This document shows, one piece after another, positions 8,912-17,807 of a stretch of DNA of 64,000 nt (position 1 is the first letter of the stretch; each line of letters begins with the position of its first letter). The stretch spans positions 25,352 to 89,351 of the forward strand of contig CAJIZL010000004.1 of the NCBI GenBank assembly GCA_905182035.1. Reading direction: 5' to 3'. The position numbers and the translations under genes are program-made. The notes beneath the pieces are model-generated. The model ran no database searches. It saw only the letters and a program-made list of their open reading frames with translations, and was not told the origin of the DNA. This DNA comes from Oceanospirillaceae bacterium ASP10-02a (GTDB taxonomy: Bacteria; Pseudomonadota; Gammaproteobacteria; Pseudomonadales; Balneatricaceae).

Positions 8912-9940
8912 ATGCCTCATCGTACATTTTTTTGGTTTATTATTCCGTCTTTAGCGGCCATGATATTGTTTATCGCCTTGCCGGTAATTTCTGTAATAAC
9001 CCAGTCTTTGCACGTAGAGCATGAGAAAGTTCTCATCAGTTCCGAAAACTGTGGGCCATTCGGTTGCAAACAAGTAACTATTGTTGATGTAGCGGCCACC
9101 ACTCAGCTAAGAGCTGATCAGCCGCTGGGACAATTCAGTGGTTTTGATAACTATACTAATCGCAACCACCTTGCTTTTGATGAGGTAGGTCTGGCCTGGG
9201 AAGGCAGCGAAAATATTGGTATTTTTATTAAAAAATTACTCAATCTACCTTTTTATAAAGCACTTGCGTTTACCTTAACCTACACCTTTGTGGTTACGCC
9301 TTTCGTTATTGTATTGGGTCTTGCTATCGCCCTAGGCGTAAATGCACTGCCTAAATTCGCTAAGGGCCCCACCATTTTTGTATCTCTTTTACCCATGATT
9401 GTGACCCCGCTCATTGGCTCGTTAATTTTGTTTTGGATGATCGATGGAGAAGGCATTATTGGCGCTTCTATACAATATCTTTTTAATGACCCTGGCTTAT
9501 CCTTAAAAGCCTCCCCCGCCTTAACGTGGATGATGCTTATCGTTTACGGTATTTGGCATTCAGCACCGTTTTCTTTTATTGTTTTCTATGCAGGGTTGCA
9601 AACGGTTCCAGCAGATACCCTTGAAGCTGCTACCATAGACGGGGCGAATCGCTGGCAACGGATTCGTTACGTAGTTGTACCCTATATGAAACCGTTGGTT
9701 GTGTTCATTATGCTCATGCAGCTTATGGACAACTTTAGAGTACTTGAGCCTATTGTTAGCTTTGCGTCCGAGGCCAGTGCTACATCATTAAGCTGGATCA
9801 TTTACAAAGATCTAACGTCAGATACGCAGTTATTTGGCTCAGCTGCAGCGACTTCCATGCTCACTATTATCGGTGTTGCTATTTTATTGTTACCCGTGCT
9901 CTTTCGAACTTGGCGCGACTTTAGCCGCACAGCACATTAA
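8912..9940 (+). CDS. sugar ABC transporter permease 1 (UgpA/MalF type)
   Basis: A 342-residue inner-membrane protein with a first helix at about 7-30, an extra periplasmic segment of about 80 residues (33-110) and then five more hydrophobic segments. The cytoplasmic EAA loop reads EAATIDGANRWQRIRYVVVP and contacts the ATPase. The periplasmic insertion contains two cysteines (CGPFGC), which may form a disulfide. It forms the translocation pore with the next gene product. Substrate specificity cannot be read from it. Confidence 0.92.
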   Translation: MPHRTFFWFIIPSLAAMILFIALPVISVITQSLHVEHEKVLISSENCGPFGCKQVTIVDVAATTQLRADQPLGQFSGFDNYTNRNHLAFDEVGLAWEGSENIGIFIKKLLNLPFYKALAFTLTYTFVVTPFVIVLGLAIALGVNALPKFAKGPTIFVSLLPMIVTPLIGSLILFWMIDGEGIIGASIQYLFNDPGLSLKASPALTWMMLIVYGIWHSAPFSFIVFYAGLQTVPADTLEAATIDGANRWQRIRYVVVPYMKPLVVFIMLMQLMDNFRVLEPIVSFASEASATSLSWIIYKDLTSDTQLFGSAAATSMLTIIGVAILLLPVLFRTWRDFSRTAH

Positions 9941-9961
9941 AGCACAAGTAAGGAGCACATC

Positions 9962-10843
9962 ATGACAAACCCAGCTCAACGTCGCTCTACTAGCCTAGCT
10001 ATTATTTCCACAGGTTTCGTTGTGCTATGGCTTATGGTTGCCGCTGGACCTTTTTTATGGACCCTTTGGGGATCCTTTAAAGTACAGGGAGATTTCTTTT
10101 CCAAAGCAGACTGGACCAATGCGCTCTATGGAGTACGCACTATGGTGGAAACGGGCGATTTTTTCACCACTAATGGTTACTACGGTGCTTGGGTAGAACA
10201 CGGGTTTGGTGAATCTGTCATCAACACCACCATCGTTGTTGTGTCCACTGTGATTATTTCTCTTACCTTAGGCACGCTGGGTGGATACGCCTTAGCCCGA
10301 TCGGGGTTTAAATACTCCTTCTGGATCCTTATGTTAGCCTTAGTGTTTCGAGCAATGCCACATATTACTTTGGTATCGGGCTACCTGCTGCCATTTTTCG
10401 AGTGGAATATTTGGGGTTACTTGCCTACTTCAATTATAGTTTTGGTAGCCATTAACCAACCCTTTACTTTGTGGATGCTGCACTCATTCTTTTTGAATAT
10501 TCCCAAAGATATGGATGAAAGTGCAATGGTAGATGGCTGTACCCGCTTTCAGGCATTCTGGCACGTTATTATCCCAGTCATGTGGCCTGGGGTGATCACT
10601 ACTGGCTTGTTTAGCTTTTTACTGGCTTACAACGACTTTGCCGTAACCGCATCTTTATTAAGTCAAGATAACCAAACTATGATACCGAAAATCGCCAGTT
10701 TCCTCGGCACTACGCAGGTAGAAGGTAACGTTATGTTTGCAGTAGCCGCCGTAGTGTCAGCGATGATTCCATTATTTATTTTGGTAATGTTCTTCCAGCG
10801 TCAAATAGTCTCTGGTTTAACTGCCGGTGCAGTGAAAGGGTAA
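9962..10843 (+). CDS. sugar ABC transporter permease 2 (UgpE/MalG type)
   Basis: The 293-residue protein has six predicted membrane segments and the EAA motif in the form ESAMVDGCTRFQAFWHVIIP. AAGGAG lies seven bases before the ATG. It pairs with the upstream permease, 21 bases away. The MalG-like C-terminus (FQRQIVSGLTAGAVKG) is intact and is the part that inserts into the ATPase dimer in this family. Next, ten bases later, comes the fourth NTF2-like gene, so transporter and metabolic protein are on one transcript. Confidence 0.93.
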   Translation: MTNPAQRRSTSLAIISTGFVVLWLMVAAGPFLWTLWGSFKVQGDFFSKADWTNALYGVRTMVETGDFFTTNGYYGAWVEHGFGESVINTTIVVVSTVIISLTLGTLGGYALARSGFKYSFWILMLALVFRAMPHITLVSGYLLPFFEWNIWGYLPTSIIVLVAINQPFTLWMLHSFFLNIPKDMDESAMVDGCTRFQAFWHVIIPVMWPGVITTGLFSFLLAYNDFAVTASLLSQDNQTMIPKIASFLGTTQVEGNVMFAVAAVVSAMIPLFILVMFFQRQIVSGLTAGAVKG

Positions 10844-10853
10844 TCTATTCAGT

Positions 10854-11870
10854 ATGAAAAATGATATTCAGGCAGCAAAGGCTGTAGTATTCGATTTTTA
10901 CAAGCGTTTAGATAGTGCTACCCCAGAAGTATTGGGTGACGTGGTGGAGGACCACACAACTGACAATTACCTCTGGCGCGGTTACCATCCATTCCATGAG
11001 CAAACCTCTGCAACTCAAGTAGCTCATTTATTCTGGCAGCCACTGCGGAACTCGCTAAAACATCTGCAGCGCCGCCAAGACATTTTTATGGCTGGGCGCA
11101 ACGAAATGGATGATTTTTCATCTATTTGGGTGGTGTCCATGGGGCACCTCATGGGCTTGTTCGATGAGCCGTGGTTGGGCATCAGACCTACGGGAAAAAT
11201 TGCCATGCTCAGGTACTGTGAATTCAACAAGGTTGAAAACGGCAAAATATCTGAAACAGCCATGTTTTTTGATATTCCACACTTGATGGTGCAAGCAGGT
11301 TTGCAGCCATTCCCACCGCAGACCGCTGCGCAGCTTGTACAGCCTGGCCCCATGTCTCACAACGGATTAATGTTTAATGAGCAGGAACCTACTCAGGGTG
11401 AAACAACCTTAGCTGCCATCAATCACATGATCATTGCTCTGGGTGACTGGGATCACGAACTCTCCCTGGAAGATGAACTGCGCTTGAGCTGGCACGAAGA
11501 CATGACTTGGTGGGGCCCTACGGGTATAGGCGCCACTTACACCATTCCACGCTATGCCCAGCAGCATTCTGGACCCTTTAGAGCTGCATTTAAAGACCGC
11601 GCGTTTAATGGTCATGTTTGTCGTATGGCTGAAGGTGAGTTCGGAGGTTTTTTTGGTTGGCCAAATTTAACCTTAGAACCTTTAGGAGGTTTTATGGGCA
11701 TGCCGGCAACAGGTAAGTCAGGTGATATGCGCGTCATTGATATTTATCGTCGGGACGGTGATAAACTGGCCGAAAACTGGGTTTTTATCGATCTGTTACA
11801 TTTTTGGAAACAACAAGGGGTCGATATTTTAGCCAGGACAACGGGCAGTGACGCGATTGATTTTTACTAG
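10854..11870 (+). CDS. NTF2/SnoaL-like protein D (two-domain)
   Basis: A 338-residue tandem NTF2-like protein. C half: MTWWGPTGIGATYTIPRY (217-234), PFRAAF (241-246), IDIYRRDGDKLAENWVFIDL (295-314), then QQGVDIL. N half: a parallel FNKVENGKISETAMFFDIPH (124-143). It aligns end to end with protein B of the opposite block, so the two arose by duplication of a two-domain ancestor. It is the last gene of the rightward operon. No secretion signal is present, so it acts in the cytoplasm. Placement in both arms of the regulon says NTF2-like chemistry is central to this pathway. Confidence 0.72.
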   Translation: MKNDIQAAKAVVFDFYKRLDSATPEVLGDVVEDHTTDNYLWRGYHPFHEQTSATQVAHLFWQPLRNSLKHLQRRQDIFMAGRNEMDDFSSIWVVSMGHLMGLFDEPWLGIRPTGKIAMLRYCEFNKVENGKISETAMFFDIPHLMVQAGLQPFPPQTAAQLVQPGPMSHNGLMFNEQEPTQGETTLAAINHMIIALGDWDHELSLEDELRLSWHEDMTWWGPTGIGATYTIPRYAQQHSGPFRAAFKDRAFNGHVCRMAEGEFGGFFGWPNLTLEPLGGFMGMPATGKSGDMRVIDIYRRDGDKLAENWVFIDLLHFWKQQGVDILARTTGSDAIDFY

Positions 11871-12027
11871 CTGTATTATTGAGGACAATGGCGTATTGGG
11901 GTTAATATTTGTGGTAAAGGCCTGCTTGAAAGGCTGCATGTGTTACAAAGTAGGGTGTCTGGAGCTTAAAGCTACTTCTGTGTCGCACCAAGATAGATGG
12001 CATAGGAAGTATTAGGTGATAGTTCAA

Positions 12028-12058
12028 GGTTAATAAATTAACCTAGTGGTCTGACCAC
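12028..12058. promoter_or_regulatory. two adjacent palindromes upstream of sdaA
   Basis: GGTTAAT-AA-ATTAACC (12028-12043) is followed two bases later by GTGGTCTGACCAC (12046-12058), a perfect dyad around a central T. The second contains TGGTCTGACCA, which fits the TGGTNNNACCA pattern of FadR-subfamily GntR regulators. Both lie 17-47 bases before the sdaA ATG, where a repressor would block transcription. Confidence 0.5.
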
Positions 12059-12074
12059 AACAAAGGCATTGATC

Positions 12075-13463
12075 ATGAGTTTAAGCGTATTCGACTTGCT
12101 AAAAATTGGCATTGGCCCATCTAGTTCACACACCGTCGGCCCCATGCGGGCTGCTTTAGCCTTTGTTGAGCAGCTTAAGAGCGAAGGTAAATTAACTCAA
12201 GTGACGCGAGTGAAAGGTGAATTGTTTGGTTCCCTTGGCGCGACGGGTAAAGGCCATGCCAGTGATATTGCTGTGATTCTCGGTTTGTTGGGTGAAGCGC
12301 CTGATACCATCGATCCACCGCAGGTACAGCCAATGTTGGACGAAATTTCGGCCAATGAGCGGCTGCCCCTTAAGCGTGAGCATGATATTGAGTTTATCCA
12401 GCACCGTGACATCATCCTTAACTTAGAAGAATCACTGCCTTACCACCCTAATGGCATGACCATGAGCGCTTTCGACGATGTGGGGGATGTGTTGTTAGAG
12501 ATGTCCTATTACTCCGTAGGTGGTGGATTTATTGTAGATGAAACGGCTGCGAAAGCCGACGAACTACCTATAGACGATGACCAGCCCAAAGTTCCTTACC
12601 CATTTACCTCTGCTGTTGAATTACTTGCCCACTGTAAGGCTACGGGTATGAGTATTAGTCAGGTGATGATGGAGAATGAAAAAACTTGGCGCACAGAAGA
12701 AGAAGTAAGAAGTAAAATTTTGCACCTATGGCAGGTGATGCAACAATGTGTTCGCAATGGTTGCAACACGGGAGGTGTTTTGCCAGGTGGCCTTAATGTT
12801 AAGCGCCGCGCCGCAGACTTGTATAGCAAACTCAGCAGCTTGGGTTCTGTGAAGGTGATTACCCCGCAGTTATCCGCCATGGATTGGGTAAACCTTTATG
12901 CTATGGCCGTTAATGAAGAAAACGCTGCTGGTGGTCGTATTGTTACTGCGCCCACTAACGGTGCTGCAGGTATTATTCCTGCGGTATTACATTACTACGA
13001 TAACTTCTATCCATCGGCTGACGATAAAGGTATTGTAAGCTTCGTATTGGCTGCCGCCGCAGTTGGTATCTTATGTAAGCTCAACGCTTCTATTTCAGGA
13101 GCAGAAGTGGGTTGTCAGGGTGAGGTGGGTAGTGCGTGCGCAATGGCTGCTGCAGGTTTAGCCGAAGTGATTGGTGGTACCCCTGAGCAAGTGGAAAACG
13201 CTGCTGAAATTGGTATGGAGCACAATTTAGGCCTTACCTGTGATCCTATTGCAGGTTTGGTTCAGGTGCCATGTATTGAGCGTAACGCTATGGGTTCGAT
13301 CAAAGCTATTAACGCGGCCCATATGGCTATGCGAGGTGATGGTGAGCATTTGGTATCATTAGATGACGTGATTAAAACCATGCGTGAAACTGGTGCAGAT
13401 ATGCAGGATAAATACAAAGAAACCTCCCGTGGCGGTCTTGCGGTCAACGTGACCAACTGTTAA
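12075..13463 (+). CDS. sdaA: L-serine dehydratase, iron-sulfur dependent, single chain
   Basis: The enzyme deaminates L-serine to pyruvate and ammonia. The 462-residue protein carries the N-terminal [13 protein letters not shown] motif and the three cysteines that hold the oxygen-labile 4Fe-4S cluster at C347, C389 and C400, with the 42- and 11-residue spacing of E. coli SdaA. ATG at 12075 is used; an upstream TTG at 12069 lies too close to the AAAGG. An XRE-cupin regulator gene follows 16 bases later, so the pair probably forms one operon, perhaps controlled through the palindromes upstream. Confidence 0.95.
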   Translation: MSLSVFDLLKIGIGPSSSHTVGPMRAALAFVEQLKSEGKLTQVTRVKGELFGSLGATGKGHASDIAVILGLLGEAPDTIDPPQVQPMLDEISANERLPLKREHDIEFIQHRDIILNLEESLPYHPNGMTMSAFDDVGDVLLEMSYYSVGGGFIVDETAAKADELPIDDDQPKVPYPFTSAVELLAHCKATGMSISQVMMENEKTWRTEEEVRSKILHLWQVMQQCVRNGCNTGGVLPGGLNVKRRAADLYSKLSSLGSVKVITPQLSAMDWVNLYAMAVNEENAAGGRIVTAPTNGAAGIIPAVLHYYDNFYPSADDKGIVSFVLAAAAVGILCKLNASISGAEVGCQGEVGSACAMAAAGLAEVIGGTPEQVENAAEIGMEHNLGLTCDPIAGLVQVPCIERNAMGSIKAINAAHMAMRGDGEHLVSLDDVIKTMRETGADMQDKYKETSRGGLAVNVTNC

Positions 13464-13479
13464 TTAGACGGAGAAATTC

Positions 13480-14094
13480 ATGTCTACATTGCGCCCAGAA
13501 GCGGGTATATTGCCCTCCGTTCCGAGCCCTGCTGCCCAGCAAGGTAATTTTGGTGAACGCCTTAGGGCCTTGCGACAAGATCGTCAAATGACCTTGCAAC
13601 AAGCCAGTAAAGTGACTGGTGTAGCACAATCAACTTTGTCAAAAATGGAAAATAACCAGCTTTCGCCTACATTCAATCTCATGCAAAAGTTGGCTCTTGG
13701 TTTAGGTATCGACATGCCTCAATTGTTTGCCCCAGTCAAAGAAGTGCGCATTTCTGGCCGGCGCAGTGTCACCAAAAAACAGCAAGGCCGCGAACACCTA
13801 ACTGCTACATACGAGCATGAGTTGTTGGCAACAGAGCTAGATTCAAAACGTATGGTGCCTTTTAAAAGCCGTGTCCGTGCTCGCACTTTGGATGAGTTTG
13901 GCGGCTGGGTAAGACACGAAGGTGAAGAGCTACTGCTTGTGCTAGATGGAGACGTGCTGGTGTATACTGAAGAGTATGAGCCTTTAGCCCTTAGCGAAGG
14001 GGATAGTACCTATTTTGACAGCACCATGGGCCATGCAGTGGTATCCACTAGCAAAGACGATGCGCTAGTGCTTTGGGTGTGTGTGGCACTCTGA
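13480..14094 (+). CDS. XRE-family regulator with C-terminal cupin domain
   Basis: The 204-residue protein has an N-terminal ~20-residue tail, then a lambda-repressor-like helix-turn-helix at about 25-80 (LRQDRQMTLQQASKVTGVAQ), and a C-terminal cupin fold (about 130-200; GEELLLVLDGDVLVY and EGDSTYFDSTMGHAV). Such proteins bind an amino acid, polyamine or other small ligand through the cupin and control a neighbouring catabolic gene. Here the neighbour is sdaA, so a link to serine or a related amino acid is likely. GGAG precedes the ATG. Confidence 0.88.
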   Translation: MSTLRPEAGILPSVPSPAAQQGNFGERLRALRQDRQMTLQQASKVTGVAQSTLSKMENNQLSPTFNLMQKLALGLGIDMPQLFAPVKEVRISGRRSVTKKQQGREHLTATYEHELLATELDSKRMVPFKSRVRARTLDEFGGWVRHEGEELLLVLDGDVLVYTEEYEPLALSEGDSTYFDSTMGHAVVSTSKDDALVLWVCVAL

Positions 14095-14125
14095 CCCCTA
14101 AAACGTCCTTTCACAAGGCTAAATA

Positions 14126-14731
14126 ATGAAACAAGTGGTATTGGCAAGCGGCAACGCCGGTAAGTTAAAAGAATTCGGCCAGCGTTTAGCGCCATTGGGT
14201 ATTGAGTTAGTCCCACAAAACCAGTTTGTTACGGAAGAAGTGGAAGAAACAGGTCTTAGTTTTGTCGAAAACGCCATTATTAAAGCGCGTCATGCTGCCG
14301 CCGCATCAGGAATGCCTTCTTTAGCCGATGATTCAGGCTTGGAAGTAGACGCGTTAGGCGGTGCCCCCGGCATTTATTCGGCTCGTTACGCAGGCTCCAC
14401 ATTAAACGGCCAAGCCAAAGACGCCGCTAATAGTGCTCAACTTATTGCTGACCTTGAACACATTCCAATGAGCCAGCGCACTGCTCGATTTCAATGTGTG
14501 TTGGTGTACATGCGCCATGCCACTGATCCTACACCGCTCATTTGCCAGGCGGCGTGGGAAGGTTTGATTATGGATGGTGTGCAGGGCGAACATGGTTTTG
14601 GTTATGACCCTATTTTTCAAGTACTAGAAAAGGGCTGCCGTGCTGCACAGCTAACACCTACACAGAAGATTGCCATCAGCCACCGTGGAAAAGCCTTGGC
14701 GAAATTGCAAAGAGCATTAGCTGAAGCTTGA
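14126..14731 (+). CDS. rdgB: XTP/dITP pyrophosphatase
   Basis: A house-cleaning enzyme that hydrolyses ITP, dITP and XTP to monophosphates, keeping deaminated purines out of DNA and RNA. The 201-residue protein shows SGNAGKLKEF at the N-terminus, SLADDSGLEVDALGGAPG and YSARYAG in the middle, and GEHGFGYDPIF in the C half, all family motifs. Its stop overlaps the hemW start (TGATG), and the rdgB-hemW order is conserved in Pseudomonas and relatives. Confidence 0.95.
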   Translation: MKQVVLASGNAGKLKEFGQRLAPLGIELVPQNQFVTEEVEETGLSFVENAIIKARHAAAASGMPSLADDSGLEVDALGGAPGIYSARYAGSTLNGQAKDAANSAQLIADLEHIPMSQRTARFQCVLVYMRHATDPTPLICQAAWEGLIMDGVQGEHGFGYDPIFQVLEKGCRAAQLTPTQKIAISHRGKALAKLQRALAEA

Positions 14732-15891
14732 TGCCGTCACCTATTAATCAGCTACTATTGCCTCCACTAAGCCTCTATATCCACATTCCGTGGTGTGTAC
14801 GTAAGTGCCCTTATTGTGACTTTAACTCTCATGCTACCCAAGGTGGGGAAGCCATTCCTGAAAGCAGTTATATAACAGCCTTACTAGCCGATTTAAGCAA
14901 AGAGCTGGCCACTGTCAGCGGCCGCACCTTGCATAGTATTTTTATTGGCGGCGGTACGCCTAGCTTAATGAGTGCTGCGGGTATTGGTGAAATTCTCAGT
15001 TTCGTTAAAGCCAATATTAAATGCAAAAGAAATATGGAGGTTACATTAGAGGCGAATCCTGGGACTTTTGAGCAAGCTAAATTTGCAGGCTTTCTTGAAC
15101 AGGGTATTAATCGCTTGTCTATTGGCGTACAGAGTTTTGATGATGAGTGTTTACAGGTCTTAGGGCGTATACACAGTGCCACACAAGCTAAGTTAGCTAT
15201 CGATAAAGCTCAGTCATTAGGCTTTAACCGTATTAATTTAGATTTGATGCATGGCTTGCCAGGGCAGACCCTGGAAAAGGGTTTAGCTGACTTACAGCAA
15301 GCTTTGGAGTTTGATACTGATCACCTGTCCTGGTATCAGCTCACTATTGAACCTAATACTGAATTTCACAGCCGGCCGCCTAATTTGCCCGATGAAGATA
15401 TTCTTGTTGATATCCAAGATCAAGGCCAAGCCTTGATCAAAGAAGCTGGGTTAAAGCAGTACGAAATTTCGGCTTACTCCAAACAAGGCAGTCAAGCGCA
15501 GCATAATCTTAACTATTGGCATTTTGGTGATTATATTGGTGTAGGGGCAGGAGCCCATGGCAAAGTTAGCAGTTGGACTGATGGTACATTGGTCATAGAG
15601 CGTAGGGTGAAGTTACGCCAACCGAAGGCCTATATGGCAGCAATATATCCACTGGCTTCAAACCATTGTGTTGCGCCAGAAGAGCTAAAGCTGGAGTTCT
15701 TTATGAATGTCCTGCGCCTTCAGAAAGGCGTAACTACAGCGAGCTACCTAGCCACTACTGGACAATCTTTGGCTCAAGTGGAAACTGCTATTGCTTCTGC
15801 AAGGCAGGCAGGGCTGATGATGCCAGATCGGCTTCAAGCCAGCCCTTTAGGGTGGCGCTTTCTAAATGACCTGTTAAGTTATTTTGACTAG
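14731..15891 (+). CDS. hemW: HemW, radical SAM heme chaperone-like protein
   Basis: The 386-residue protein has the radical-SAM cluster motif CVRKCPYCDF (CxxxCxxC) near residue 20, a GGGTPSL glycine motif, and the HemW-type C-terminal domain. It is related to oxygen-independent coproporphyrinogen oxidase HemN, but the short N-terminus and the rdgB linkage point to HemW, which handles heme rather than oxidising coproporphyrinogen. The ATG at 14731 overlaps the rdgB stop by one base; an earlier TTG is less likely. Confidence 0.9.
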   Translation: MPSPINQLLLPPLSLYIHIPWCVRKCPYCDFNSHATQGGEAIPESSYITALLADLSKELATVSGRTLHSIFIGGGTPSLMSAAGIGEILSFVKANIKCKRNMEVTLEANPGTFEQAKFAGFLEQGINRLSIGVQSFDDECLQVLGRIHSATQAKLAIDKAQSLGFNRINLDLMHGLPGQTLEKGLADLQQALEFDTDHLSWYQLTIEPNTEFHSRPPNLPDEDILVDIQDQGQALIKEAGLKQYEISAYSKQGSQAQHNLNYWHFGDYIGVGAGAHGKVSSWTDGTLVIERRVKLRQPKAYMAAIYPLASNHCVAPEELKLEFFMNVLRLQKGVTTASYLATTGQSLAQVETAIASARQAGLMMPDRLQASPLGWRFLNDLLSYFD

Positions 15892-15892
15892 A

Positions 15893-16348
15893 TTACTTTT
15901 CTAAATAAAACGTCTGACTAAATTTTAACGGGATTGCCTCGACGTTCAAATCTGGCTGTATCTTTAATTCAAAACGCCACATTTCTTCTTCGGTGAAACG
16001 TAATTGTGCGATGTAGTAAATGGCGTTCTGTTCCTTAATTTGTTGGAACTCTAGCGGCAATATTTGCCCAATAATATTAGTTCGGGTGCCCGTAACCATG
16101 GCTGGTAGAGGATTTTTTGTGGCCTTATCGATCACTGATATATTTAATAAAGCACGGTTTCTGGCGCGAGTGAAGCCATAACTTTGGGCCACATCAGGGG
16201 TCACCATCATGGTGTTGAAGGCATTGTAATGGATGTCGTACTTTTGGCTATGGATGGCCTGTTCTGCGTAGCTGGGCAGTGCCAATGAAAACGCCAATGA
16301 AACTAGTAATAAACAATAGATAAAGCTAAGGTAACGTGTAAGGTTCAT
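15893..16348 (-). CDS. DUF4426 exported protein
   Basis: A 151-residue secreted protein of unknown function. It begins with a clear signal peptide (hydrophobic YLSFIYCLLLVSLAFSLAL, cleavage after SYA) and continues as a beta-rich domain. Its neighbourhood fits DUF4426: in Pseudomonas the family lies beside rdgB-hemW and the metXW genes. Here it is convergent with hemW with one base between the stops. metX and metW are not in this window. Periplasmic location is predicted from the signal. Confidence 0.65.
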   Translation of the reverse strand: MNLTRYLSFIYCLLLVSLAFSLALPSYAEQAIHSQKYDIHYNAFNTMMVTPDVAQSYGFTRARNRALLNISVIDKATKNPLPAMVTGTRTNIIGQILPLEFQQIKEQNAIYYIAQLRFTEEEMWRFELKIQPDLNVEAIPLKFSQTFYLEK

Positions 16349-16450
16349 GATATGTTGGCTTCTTTAGACCTATTACATAGGGTATTTAATGAGCCTCTAA
16401 TTGTGCGTGATCCGTTCCAAAAAGTAAAAGCTAAATCAAGAGCAGTGAAA

Positions 16451-16814
16451 ATGGGTAATATCTTAATTACTGGAGCCAGCCGAGGGATTGGAGCAGCAAC
16501 GGCACAGGTTTTAGCGGCTAAAGGCCATAGCAGCGCAGGTGGACGTTTCTCAAGAACAACAGGTGGTTGATTTATTTAACACCATTGATGCACGTCTAGG
16601 CTCTTTAACTGGGTTAGTTAACAATGCAGGTATTTTGCTACCGCAAATGTCGGTGGAGCAGATGGACGCTGAGCGCATTAATCGTTTACTTACTACCAAT
16701 GTTACAAGCTATTTTTTGTGCTGTAGAGAGGCCATTAAACGCATGGCATTAAAGCATGGAGGACGAGGTGGCGCTATCGTCAATGTATCTTCTGCGGATT
16801 TTACGCCAGTTTAA
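16451..16814 (+). pseudogene. decayed short-chain dehydrogenase/reductase (SDR) gene
   Basis: Frame 1 from 16451 encodes an SDR start, GNILITGASRGIGAATAQVL, with an intact TGxxxGIG cofactor motif. It then breaks near 16530. The next SDR segment (LVNNAGILLPQMSVEQMDAE) continues in another frame from about 16539. Roughly 35 codons between beta strands 2 and 3 are missing at the junction. The second frame stops at 16814 right after VNVSSADFTPV, before the catalytic YxxxK and the whole C-terminal third. The product cannot be an active enzyme. It lies between DUF4426 and yggT, where metXW sit in Pseudomonas. Confidence 0.8.
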
Positions 16815-16975
16815 CGGACAGGCTAGTTGAGTAAAATGCCATACTTTTTACACGATTAAGCTGATGCTCAAACTAGAGCACTGTTAAGCTCACATCCCTA
16901 GTAGTCTCCATGCATCCAATATGAGACACTATTATGCAAAGGTCTTTCTAAGTCTATTAAGGGTGTTGATTCATC

Positions 16976-17557
16976 ATGACAAATGCAGGTGTGTTTTTAG
17001 TACAAACGGTTTTTGGGTTGTACCTAATGATGGTAATCATCCGTTTTATGTTGCAGTTGGCTAAGGCCGATTTCTACAATCCTTTAGCTCAAGCGGTGGT
17101 GAAATTAACTCAACCGTTTGTTTCAATCTTGCAAAAGGTAATGCCGCGTACAGGGCGCTTCAGCTTAGCTACTGTTGTGTTAGCATTTTTAGTGCAGTTG
17201 TTATTGATTGTGGTGGTGTTGTTAATTGCTGGCTTTGGTCTGCCCAATCCGGTCAGTTTGGCCATATGGAGCCTAATAGGTTTGGCATCTCAAGTGCTCG
17301 ACTTGTTATTCTTTGCGATACTTGCAAGCATTGTTTTGAGTTGGCTGGCCCCTCAAACTAAACATCCGGGCGCCTATTTGCTACATCAGCTTACAGAGCC
17401 AGTTATGGCGCCAGCACGGCGTATGTTGCCTAATCTGGGTGGTTTAGATTTTTCGCCTATTCTGGTATTTATTATGATTAATTTAGTAGACATGCTGGTG
17501 ATTCAGAATTTAGCTTCGAATTTCAGTATGCCCCGTGGTTTGGTTTTGGGGTTATAG
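16976..17557 (+). CDS. yggT: YggT-family inner-membrane protein
   Basis: A 193-residue protein with two repeated YGGT units. Each is a pair of hydrophobic helices around the motif seen here as NPLAQAVVKLTQPFV and HPGAYLLHQLTEPVMAPARRMLP. The family is broadly conserved and implicated in osmotic or cell-division-linked functions, but its biochemistry is unclear. In Pseudomonas it follows proC; in this window proC is 6 kb away on the other strand, so the cluster has been rearranged. The next gene, xseB, starts four bases after its stop or overlaps it. Confidence 0.88.
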   Translation: MTNAGVFLVQTVFGLYLMMVIIRFMLQLAKADFYNPLAQAVVKLTQPFVSILQKVMPRTGRFSLATVVLAFLVQLLLIVVVLLIAGFGLPNPVSLAIWSLIGLASQVLDLLFFAILASIVLSWLAPQTKHPGAYLLHQLTEPVMAPARRMLPNLGGLDFSPILVFIMINLVDMLVIQNLASNFSMPRGLVLGL

Positions 17558-17559
17558 TG

Positions 17560-17805
17560 ATGACCAAGGATCAAACTACAAGCGCATTTAATTTTGAAGC
17601 TTCTTTGGCTGAGTTAGAAAGCTTAGTACAGCAAATGGAACAGGGTGACTTAACCTTAGAAGACTCTCTTGCTGCCTTTGAACGTGGTATTACATTGACC
17701 CGTGGCTGCCAAACAGCGTTAGCGCAAGCGGAACAAAAAGTAAATGTATTGATGCAAGATGCTCAAGGCCGGGTTGTTGAACAGCCCTTTAGTAAGGAGT
17801 CTTAG
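17560..17805 (+). CDS. xseB: exodeoxyribonuclease VII small subunit
   Basis: An 81-residue subunit with the family core: FEASLAELESLVQQMEQGDL, then TLEDSLAAFERGITLTRGCQTAL. It is a two-helix coiled hairpin that binds XseA to form the ssDNA exonuclease. It is the first gene of the conserved xseB-ispA-dxs unit. The ATG at 17560 is taken rather than a GTG overlapping the yggT stop. xseA is not in the window. Confidence 0.93.
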   Translation: MTKDQTTSAFNFEASLAELESLVQQMEQGDLTLEDSLAAFERGITLTRGCQTALAQAEQKVNVLMQDAQGRVVEQPFSKES

Positions 17806-17807
17806 GT

